From Lasiodiplodia sp. COLG20 (taxonomy: Eukaryota > Ascomycota > Dothideomycetes > Botryosphaeriales > Botryosphaeriaceae): DNA of 64,000 bases. Shown one piece after another: positions 44,216 through 52,536 of the stretch (its first letter is position 1; every line of letters starts with the position of its first letter). Under the pieces are notes generated by a model, which was not told the origin of the DNA, did not search any database, and was given only the letters and a program-made list of their open reading frames with translations. Where the stretch lies: the NCBI GenBank assembly GCA_009801085.1, contig VNWV01000008.1, forward strand, positions 1,426,001 to 1,490,000. Reading direction: 5' to 3'. A program made the translations under genes and the position numbers.

Positions 44216-44706
44216 GGTAGAGTACAGTGCGGCTCTCGTGAGCAGTTGCGGGGAATTGGAAGAGTACAAGACAGAGATGGGCCGTATATATACGGCGGGC
44301 GACAACGAAGCGGCTAGGCAGCGGCGCAGTAGCAGACAGGAGTGGGAATTGGCCTTGGGGAATAGTGGCATGGCACGTCAGGCTGCAGCGGAGGTGGTGC
44401 AACAGAAAAGGCAGCCGCCCGGAGTCGCGCTGCGACGCGTCTGCGCGTGCGCCGCTGCCTGGCGTAGCGCGTCATGACGAAATCCACTGACCTGTGGCCC
44501 GTGCACCGCCAATCCATGCGGCGCATCGACTGAGCTTCGCCATCTCCAATCCGCCTTCGTCTGCGAACTTCTCAAGTACCAATTCTGAGTCCTGAGCCCC
44601 ACTGCATCCATATTTGCCCACCACGGCCGGCCTTTTCTGGAAAAAGTCCCCCGCCGGAGCAGCGGAGGAGAAGACCGTGCGGCAGCCGCCTGCCGCAGAC
44701 AGCACA
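44216..44706. promoter_or_regulatory. Divergent promoter, CDC9 and MIX23-like gene
   Basis: 491 bp between the two start codons. A perfect ACGCGT hexamer (MluI cell-cycle box) lies at 44435-44440, 220 bp upstream of the CDC9 ATG. In budding yeast CDC9 and other replication genes are driven at G1/S by MBF through such boxes; whether that holds here is inference. GC-rich sequence around the box can contain the hexamer by chance. Confidence 0.5.
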
Positions 44707-45395
44707 ATGTCGAAGCCATACGATCGTCCTGAGCTGACGCCACAGTTCTGCTTCAATCAGACCGCCCTGCGAGGTATGATAGCACACTTGCCCCTATCCT
44801 CTACATATTCAAACGCTTCTTAAGATTCTCCATCCCAATTAAAGACATTGCTCATTGTTGCCTGAGGCTAGATTTCCTCCGCCTGTCTCGTGCCACAATA
44901 GACGATTCCATTACCCAAAACCTAAACTCACTCCTTACCCCCGCCTCTGCTGGCTTCGACCCCTCTTCGACGAGCACTCGTTCGACACTACCACCCGGGA
45001 CGCGCCGCCAGATTCCCGCGTCCAGCTGCAACTACTTCAAGGACAAGGTGCTCTTCCCATCATGGCAAATGCGCTCTGATGTTCTGAGTTACTGCGCGAG
45101 CGTCGCCACGTCGCCGGATCCTGATGACCCTGTATCTATCCTTCGCGAAGTGGACGATGCCAAGGTCCGCGAGCGCATTGTGGATGAGCGACTAGATCCA
45201 TACAGCGCTCGCTATTTTCCCAAAGAGCTGCGGACAGAGATGCTGGCGAATGTGATTCGAAACGAGCGGATGGTGGAAAATATCATCAGGACTAGAACAT
45301 GGAGTCTAGTGGGTGAGAGGTGTGGAGATGAGGGGCGAGGCTTTGAGGCTGCCTTGAATGAGTGGAGAAAAAAGCAAGAGGCTGGGCGGCAATGA
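44707..45395 (+). CDS. MIX23/Cid2-like protein
   Basis: 196-aa protein matching the caffeine-induced death protein 2 (Cid2) family, whose yeast member Mix23 is an intermembrane-space factor that supports mitochondrial protein import. Exons are 44707-44773 and 44872-45395, joined in phase 1. The N-terminal segment LTPQFCFNQTALRDFLRLSR and the later CNYFKDKVLFPSWQMRSD are family-like. Cysteines at 15, 75 and 97 fit the redox-active pattern expected for Mia40 substrates. A Ser/Thr/Pro loop (about 45-72) separates the halves. No presequence is visible, in agreement with Mia40-type import. Divergent from CDC9. Confidence 0.82.
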
Positions 45396-45656
45396 GCAGT
45401 GCTGATTCTATCGCTTGTAAAGGAACACTCTCCGCTCTGCCACGGCCAATGTGAAACGTGTTAGGAATTTGGAGTGGACGGGTTACGTTAGTTCAAAAGC
45501 GTTCAAGCGTTTAAAAGTAATGTAAAATGCGTAGGCAAGTATCACAGTGGACAGAATATCATAACTTAGAAAAAAATCAAATTTACTAAACACCTGGGAG
45601 CCAGTAGGAAATGAAACCATACGAGTAACCGTAACATCGATCCCGCAATCAACGGT

Positions 45657-46163
45657 TCACTTGTTCCGCTTGTTCTGTTCGCGCAGTCTCTTGAAGCCAG
45701 CGGCGACGTGCTCCTGGATTTCGCAAGCATAGAAACCGTCAGTCGGGTCATTGAAGCAAGGACACCGAGCCTCCTCCGGGCTCGGGATCCTGGGAGGGTG
45801 CAGCCACTTGCCAACATGGTTGGCCGTCTTGAGCATAACGTCTTTCAACACTGACAAAGCTGAATGATCGGAACCCCGAGCGGCTGCGATAGCAACGACA
45901 CGTGCATACTCATCATCAATAGCTTGTCTGGCAGCAGCGTTGGCCTCTTCGGCGGTGACTTCCTCCGTCGAGTCCAGTGACGCTGTTTCTTGCTGGGTGT
46001 GTGAAGGCTCTTCGGACATGAATTCATCTTCTTCGATGATGACGAAGAGTTCGCTGTCAGCATTTTGGCTGCTCGAGCCTCGGGCGCGAGTGGTAGTGTT
46101 GTTAGCCATATTGACTGCTGAGGACAGGCGACCGGAAAGCTTGCTCAAACCCGAAGAAAGCAT
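45657..46163 (-). CDS. Small protein with CPCFN motif
   Basis: Intronless 168-aa protein, no known family. The N-terminal half is Ser/Thr/Glu-rich; the C-terminal half is a helix-like segment (DDEYARVV ... VLKDVMLKTANHVGKW) followed by PSPEEARCPCFNDPTDGFYAC. The same arrangement occurs in the protein at 49320-50169, so the two are probably paralogues. A second in-frame ATG (46109, MANN) could be the true start. There is no signal peptide. Function unknown. Confidence 0.65.
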   Translation of the reverse strand: MLSSGLSKLSGRLSSAVNMANNTTTRARGSSSQNADSELFVIIEEDEFMSEEPSHTQQETASLDSTEEVTAEEANAAARQAIDDEYARVVAIAAARGSDHSALSVLKDVMLKTANHVGKWLHPPRIPSPEEARCPCFNDPTDGFYACEIQEHVAAGFKRLREQNKRNK

Positions 46164-46493
46164 GGCGTGTTCTAATCTCTCCAGTCGGTCCTGGATGTAC
46201 GAAATACTTATGATAGATTCTGCCGAACAATGGCTTTGTTGTGACTTGACAGTATCGCTACATACCTTGAGTATCCCCTTTGTTCTTTAACACGTTGAGG
46301 AATAGTGATCTCATGTGTAGAGAACAATGTCTCTGTGATCCAACAGCGTCGAGGAACACGGTATATTTAAGAATTGAGCCTCCGTGCTTTTTGATAAACT
46401 AAAAACGAGAGATCGAATTTCCAAGTTGCGTCTTCAGAGCAACTTGCACAGCAACTTTCTCACATCCCCACCCCAACACTTGCGGCAAACGAG
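46164..46493. promoter_or_regulatory. Divergent promoter region
   Basis: 330 bp between the CPCFN protein start and the RING-like gene start. AT-rich in the middle, with a tatttaag element near 46361 that could be a TATA box. No gene seen. Confidence 0.4.
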
Positions 46494-47000
46494 ATGTCAA
46501 CCAACTTTAACGAGTTGGCTAGCGTTCTAGCCATGTACGGAAACAGCGTTGCCGATAGCATCACTCTCAGGTTCCCTGTAGAGCCTCGTGCAATGACCCC
46601 GGACGACGCTGTCTGTGGCCACTGCCACATGCTGCTTCTCCAGGGCGATCATGAGCCGCACAACAAGGGACTGCCGTTCCAACTGCCCTGCGGCTGTGTT
46701 CTGCACGGTCACTGCATTGCCTTCTGGTTTGAGACTGTCATGGACACCTCTCCTCGGAGCCATGACGGGCTTCACTCGGTTTGTCTGGCTTGCCCTGCGT
46801 GCGGTGGCATGATTGACCACCCGGACTTGAAGTGGCAGGAGGGAGTCACCGAGCCTCTCACTAGCTTGTTCTACAAGAAGCAGGACAATGTCCTCGTCGT
46901 CAACATCGCGATCGTTCCGGCGCTTTCGCTTACGTTGACTTGCGATCCCAAGGACACGACGTTCTTCAACCCCCACAAGCCCATGCCGGAGTTTGAGTAG
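46494..47000 (+). CDS. RING-like zinc-binding protein
   Basis: Intronless 168-aa protein. A RING-like arrangement spans residues 41-103: CGHC, then CGCVLHGHC with His and Cys ligands, then CPAC. The spacing between the first pair and the central block and the long loop before CPAC are wider than in canonical RING fingers, so a RING variant is the best reading. The remaining C-terminus (about 105-168) is beta-rich with no motif. It may be a small E3 ligase; this is inference from the fold pattern. The ATG at 46494 follows a C-rich leader. Confidence 0.7.
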   Translation: MSTNFNELASVLAMYGNSVADSITLRFPVEPRAMTPDDAVCGHCHMLLLQGDHEPHNKGLPFQLPCGCVLHGHCIAFWFETVMDTSPRSHDGLHSVCLACPACGGMIDHPDLKWQEGVTEPLTSLFYKKQDNVLVVNIAIVPALSLTLTCDPKDTTFFNPHKPMPEFE

Positions 47001-47163
47001 GTCTACATTTCCCCTACTAGTATGTTCTTGCGAGCCAATTCTGTCTTAAACCGATAGTCTTGAGATTAGTCGCGCGCGGCTGAGTTAAAAGGTATGTACT
47101 GATGACGATTATGATCATGACGATGGTGGCAACGATAATGACTGTATCATTGATATTTCATGA

Positions 47164-47302
47164 TGGTGGTATCTAGAGTTTGAAATTGAAATCCTTGCCT
47201 ATGCTCTCTTCGTAAGCGACAGTTAATGGTGGGTATCTAGAGTTTGAAAATGAAATGAGTAGTGCTCCTTGCTCATGCTCTCTCTTTCGTAAGCGACAGT
47301 TT
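47164..47302. repeat. Imperfect tandem duplication, about 60-75 bp unit
   Basis: Unit 1 (47164-47224) and unit 2 (47227-47302) both begin tggtggtatctagagtttga (unit 2 with one extra g) and both end ctctttcgtaagcgacagtt or nearly so. Unit 2 carries a 15-bp insertion in the middle. A partial third copy (attgaaagtgaaatcc ... ggtatctaaagt) follows at about 47309-47338. It lies between two small genes, downstream of both. Confidence 0.85.
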
Positions 47303-47351
47303 CCCAAAATTGAAAGTGAAATCCGTGGTATCTAAAGTGTTTCGCCGTCCA

Positions 47352-47993
47352 TCACACCCAAACCGCCCTCGACTTCTTCCCACCTCTCCCCACCACTTTC
47401 TTCTTCATGTCGGCCCAAGGCCGCCTCCCTGCCACCTCCACCTCCGATGGCATCTCTATCCGCGCCTCCCGAACATCCACGATCTCCCAGCCCTCGACGT
47501 CCGCGCCCCAATTGGCATCTTCCTCCCGCTCCTCGCCGACCCGCACCGAACTCCTCTGCGCAAACCTCCACGGCCCTCTGCCCATCGCAAGCATCTCCCC
47601 AGCTTCCCTGCAGTCCTGGCCATCCTCGCACCCCCCCTGCATGACCACTCTCTCCATCGACATCCATCTCCTGTCGCTGGCATCTTTCCTGAGTGCCAGT
47701 CTCGTGCGGAGGTTCTCGTAGTCTTCACTCGTCGCCACGGGCTGCGCCGTGGCAGGGTCGAGCAAGTGGTGGTGGGTGGCGTGCTGGTGCGCGGCCCGTT
47801 TCTCCGAGCGGCGCTTCAGCCGGAGGCGAGTAGGGATCCGGTCCCGGATGGAGGGCATGATGATGCGCTTGCAGTCTTTCGCGAGCTTGTGCGCGGTGCT
47901 GCCGATAACGTAGTCGCAGGAACCTGCTGCTGCTGGAGCTGTTGCGGCACCGCCGACGCTTGATGCAGGGAATTGAGGAAGGGAAAAGAACAT
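47352..47993 (-). CDS. Hypothetical protein
   Basis: Open frame for 213 aa with ATG at 47993. The translation is rich in Arg, Glu, Ala and Val, with a weak hydrophobic start. A central part (DYENLRTRLALRKDASDRRW) looks helical, and WEIVDVREARIEMPSE resembles a beta segment. No family recognised. The reverse strand is also open, so strand assignment rests on the Met start and on the amphipathic composition. It may have introns that I cannot see. Confidence 0.45.
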   Translation of the reverse strand: MFFSLPQFPASSVGGAATAPAAAGSCDYVIGSTAHKLAKDCKRIIMPSIRDRIPTRLRLKRRSEKRAAHQHATHHHLLDPATAQPVATSEDYENLRTRLALRKDASDRRWMSMERVVMQGGCEDGQDCREAGEMLAMGRGPWRFAQRSSVRVGEEREEDANWGADVEGWEIVDVREARIEMPSEVEVAGRRPWADMKKKVVGRGGKKSRAVWV

Positions 47994-49319
47994 GTTTGAG
48001 GAATTGAAGTTGGTGTTGAATTCAAAGATCCAACTTTGGGTTGGCAGTGTTGCTCTGCGATGCAGTGTGGGCTTCCTTTATCACTGAATGTAGATAGCGT
48101 AGGGCGACAACGTGGCCGCCCCAGCTGTTTCATGCCCTGATGTGCTTCGACATGCCTTTTCGGTGTAGTTGCGAGCCTCGGAAACATTTCGTTGTTCTTG
48201 TAAGCCCACGGTGAAGGTTCCACTCAAATGACGTGTCACGCACGTGTTATAATCGTGGTCAAGAAAACATGGAAAGTCCCGGAACAGCGGTCAGAGATTC
48301 TCGAGAACAACTACCTTTTTCTGTATACTGAACTGTCTTAAGAAGCACAACGCATTGCCACGCACTGCCAAAACGTCGGATCAGCAGTGGAAAGCAAACC
48401 AGACCCTCTCTAATGAACGAAGCAGAATTCTAGATAAGCGCATGGGCGCTTAATCCATGGAATAAAAGAGAAAACTGAAACAACATCTATACCCCTCTCG
48501 CGGGGACCCATACGTCTGTTGGCTCGGATAGAGCACGTTCCCATACATGACGTTTCTTCCGGACATGAACCAAGGAGGAAAGGCCACAGTATCGAAGTTC
48601 GTTAGGCTATCAAAACCGGTATTCAGTATACTAGATATGGTGTTCGTTACAGATGAGAAGCAGGCACAGGTCGAGGGGTGGTTGCCGGTAAAGCTTTTGT
48701 ATAATCCACAGGAGACTCAGCAAAAGTGGCAAACCTAGTTCCTCTGGGCTCGAATGGTCTGAGAGACGGCATCCTCAACGCCCTTGTTGCGATATTCCAC
48801 CACTGTCAAGTGGACAGCGTCCAAGTCATTCGTTGGCGAAACGTATTCAAAACATGACGTCGCTGGTCTTGGTTCGTGCTCCCGCTCAAGGGAAATCCGA
48901 GACCGAGAACGCGGGCGAAAGTAGAGGGGCCATGGCGTATCCGAACGCGAGAGATCGTTACAAAAAAATGAAAAGAAAAAGAGAGAGAACTTCTATTATT
49001 AGAGAACAAACTGGAAAACTTCTGTGGGAAATTAAAGCAGTGAAGCCAAGTACAGAAACACTAAAAAGTGTCTGTAGTAGTGAAGTGCTCTCTGATACGA
49101 GCCTCCAAGATGATGTTCCCGCCGGAATGCAGAAGACAATGCATCATGTCTGAAGAAAGTACCGCCGTCATTTTTTGTCGTCCCTGAACTGTCATAGAAC
49201 AACACCATTTTCCCCCCCAGGCCAGGCCGACCTCACTTTACGCCATTGAAGTTGTGCTCGACCAACGTCAGCATCGCCCAAGTCTTAGCGCTAACGCGCC
49301 GTCAGAGCCAGAGAGGCCC
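47994..49319. other. Intergenic
   Basis: 1.3 kb of moderately AT-rich sequence. Frames of 60-106 codons (for example 48833-49153 +) have no features that support coding. No gene supported. Confidence 0.45.
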
Positions 49320-50169
49320 TCATTCGTCCAGCTCGCCGTCTTCATCCTCCGCGATTCCCTCATCCACAAAGCCCTCGTCTCCGGCACTCTTGCCCACACC
49401 ACCATCCTGTGCCTCCGGCTCGTGGAACGGGCAGAACCTCCATCCCTCATCCGGGTAGTTCCAGCACGGACATCCCAGCTCCTCGGGCGTGCCCACCGTC
49501 TTCTTCATCCAGCGACTCTCCTCGATGCGCTTCGCGACGGGCTCGGTCCGCATCTTCAGATCCTTCAGGCCCTCCTGCACGGCGTGCACGCCGAAGCCGC
49601 TGACGGATTGGTCCGTGACGCGCTTGAAGTACTCTTCGTCGTGTTTCTTGTCGAGCGCCGCCTTCTCCTGCCGGCGGACGGCGGCGGCCTCGTCGTCGGG
49701 GATGATGTCGAAGGAAGCCGAGGACGCGGATTCTATGGACATGGTGCGGGCGCGAGGGTGAAGCTGGCGGTCGGCGGCGCCGTCGAAGTTCTCGTCGTCG
49801 TCCTCGTCCACGGCTGAAGCGGGCTCGTCGTTGTCGTCGGCGGCGTTGGCGCGTTCTTGCTGGAGCTCCTTCAGCTTGTCGAGGAAGTGCTTGTTGCGCA
49901 GTTGCTCGGCCGCAGCGGCGGCGGCGGCAGAGGCGGCCTCCTGTTGCTCGCGGGCTAGACGCAGCTGCCTCTGGCGCGGAGGCGAAGGGAATAGCGGCGG
50001 GGTGACGGGCGAGGGCGGGCGGTTGTGGGCGTAGAAGTCGTACTCATCGTCCTCTTCGGCATTGTTGCCGCCGGTCTCGTAACCTGAGTCTGGACATCCA
50101 GGTAGCTTTTGCAATCGAGGGAAAGGGCTTTAGGAACGCACCGGAGGGCGACGAGGGAGGAGGAGGCAT
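49320..50169 (-). CDS. Acidic protein with CPCWN motif
   Basis: 265 aa from exons 50169-50142 and 50089-49320 (52-nt intron, gtgcgt donor). The start reads MPPPPSSPSDSGYETGG. An Ala/Gln/Glu coiled-coil-like helix (about 60-100), an Asp/Glu-rich stretch and a second helix (KHDEEYFKRV ... LKDLKMRTEPVAKR) precede TPEELGCPCWNYPDEGWRFC. That block matches PSPEEARCPCFNDPTDGFYAC in the protein at 45657-46163. The last 40 residues are very acidic. The acceptor closer to the donor would lead to a stop, which is why the one at 50091-50090 was chosen. Function unknown; the cysteine cluster may bind metal. Confidence 0.68.
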
Positions 50170-52536
50170 GGTCGCGGGTGCAGGCAGAGGCGGAAGAGGT
50201 AAGGGTTGGTGAGCGAAGGTTGATGGGGGCGGTAAGAAGATCTGGGGAGGCTTTATATACTCATGGCTGGGTGATTGAACGGGGTGCGGGTGATCTGGCG
50301 TCAACTTGAAGGGTCTCACCCTTGGAGCCAACCATGGTGCTACTTCTGCATTACTTCTGAAAGATGACGGTGATCGATTCGCGCATATGAATGTAGCTGA
50401 CGCTGCTGAAGATGTCCCATGCGCTGTTGTTCTAGGTGCTCCATCTGCAGTGCGAGGACATGGAGAATCGATGGCAGCTCACGTCGCTGGAAACAGAAGC
50501 TGCATGCCAGCCTCTGCTCTCACCTTATCTGGCTACCTTTTTCCAGGAAGCAATGCTGGATCGTCAACGGCAACTGCATCCACTTCAAGAGTCATCGCAT
50601 CAACATTAGCGATGTCCAGCGGTCTTCCTCTCAGCCACGGAGCAGACGTACTAGATGCGCATGGCATCTACGCAAACCTGGAGGCTTGGTCAGCCTGGAG
50701 AATAACAGTGGCTTTTATTTCTCAGTGATTTTCGCATGTGAAGCCTCGACGCTTTCAGCTCTGCGCCAAACGGTCAAGGGTAGAACAGCATCCAGACAGG
50801 GACGTTGGCCATTCCAAGAATATCCAAGCAGCGGCTATTCCAGACCCCATGCGTAATAATTTGGTACACAGGAAGAAAATAGGACACTCTTGGCACGAAC
50901 AGTCGTGGAGCATGCAAAGTGGCGGTGCATGTCGTAGATTCCCAGGCCCATCAGCGCCTCCTACTTTCCATCAAGATAAGAGCGCGAGAAGACTGCAAAG
51001 GAGAGCAAACGTGCAGCACGAAGACCAAAGAGAGTTATGGTGGCGCCGCAGACACAGGACCGGGTCGGGCCCAGCAAGGCGGGTTGGCGACGAAAAAGCA
51101 AAGCATATGCTCTATCGCGACGACATGCGGATCTGTACCTTTTTACACAGGGATGCACTGCCTATCCCACCTCGTGCGGCGTGGCTCGCATGATCAGCCG
51201 CGCGCCATGCCCGCAACGCCATCCTTGTCCTGGTGCGGAATGCCTGTCTGGTGCACTATGGGGAGCCGGAGATTTGAGTGGGGGACCAGGGCTGGCCGGG
51301 TCGCTGCAGAAGACAAGGACTGCAGGAGGAAAGTGCTACATGGACGCGCAGCGGATCTTCAAGGCTCGGCGGAACCTGCTCCGGGAGTCGAGGGCGAAAA
51401 GGAGGGCAAGAAAGAGATCAGGGGGCGGATGCGGCGCAGCGGGCGAGGGTTGGCAGCAGAGGTGCAGCATGCGCAATAACGTCACATGGAGGAAGGAGCG
51501 CGCCTCGCCCTTCCCTGCAGCTCGGGTGTGTGCGTGTGTTCCAGAGCACATGGCTCGCACTTCGCCTCCGTCCCGACTTCCCCGTCTGCAGCTCTCCAGC
51601 TGGCGCAGGCAAGGCATTGGCGGGCTGGAGGGGCGTGCTCCTGTGCATTCAATCGGGGAGCACCGGCCGACCGGGCCACCACCCCCGACTACCCACCCAT
51701 CCACCAAGCGCCGGCGGGCGGGCCATGCGCGAAGCAATCCGTACCGTCCGGAACCCTCGCTGCGCTGCCCCGAAGACGTTCGAAGATGGAGTCTCCTGTG
51801 TCCTACTTTTGTCCTTAGCAGCCGCCTTGCATTTGCCATTGGACCCTTCCCGCATCCCCGCTGAATTGCGGCGCAGCAGAGGGCAGACGTGCCATGGCCC
51901 AAACGGGCAAATGCCCTCCTCGACGACGCTTCGTCGCCGCCCTCTGGTCGCCGCCCCCCTTCTGCCACCACGGCGCTGTGCCTGCACCGCCATGCGCACG
52001 AGCTGTCGCCCTCTCTCTCTCTCTCTCTGTCTCTCCCTCGCGTGGCGATGCGCAGAGCCCGTTTGGGCTGCCCTGTTTTGCGGCGGCGATCGCTGCCCGT
52101 TTCCCCCAATCAGGCCGAGAGCCGGGCTCGGGGAAGGAGGGAAAGCGCTCCGCTGCGTGCCAGAAGGATGGGTTCTGAGGTGAGAGGAACAAAGGGTCTG
52201 TGCGAAGAGGTGACGTGAGAGGACGAAGGTGCGCAGGTACTGCCGGATCTACGATGAGTGGTTCTTGTCTCGGGGCGGCCCTAGGGCTAGCATGCTGACT
52301 CTTTGCTTTTTCTCTTCTTCTGCCCTGCGGGGCTGGCTGAAAAGGAACCCACTCGTATCGCGGGGAGCATGACGTGCATTAGACCAGGGCCTGCCTAATC
52401 ACGACACCTGCAGACCCTTACCTCGAATCGCGAAGACAGTTATTTGATTATTGCTCGTTACATGGTGCTCTCCCTTGCATTTGCGAAATGCGCCTCCGTG
52501 CGCTCCAGCCGAAAATCCCCTCCTCCTCGCCACACC
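50170..52536. other. Gene-poor GC-rich region
   Basis: 2.4 kb without a supportable gene. Several overlapping open frames of 100-300 codons on both strands between 51037 and 52218 look like by-products of GC richness: they are Arg/Ala/Pro/Ser-rich and lack motifs. A (ct)n microsatellite lies at about 52011-52028. The first 140 bp hold the promoter of the CPCWN protein gene. Confidence 0.5.

Noticed and set aside
48833..49153. 106-codon plus-strand frame
   Set aside because: Lys/Arg/Ser-rich with no motif, in AT-rich intergenic DNA.
51037..52218. Several overlapping frames of 100-300 codons on both strands
   Set aside because: All are Arg/Pro/Ser/Ala-rich, overlap in several frames and lack motifs or plausible splice structure.
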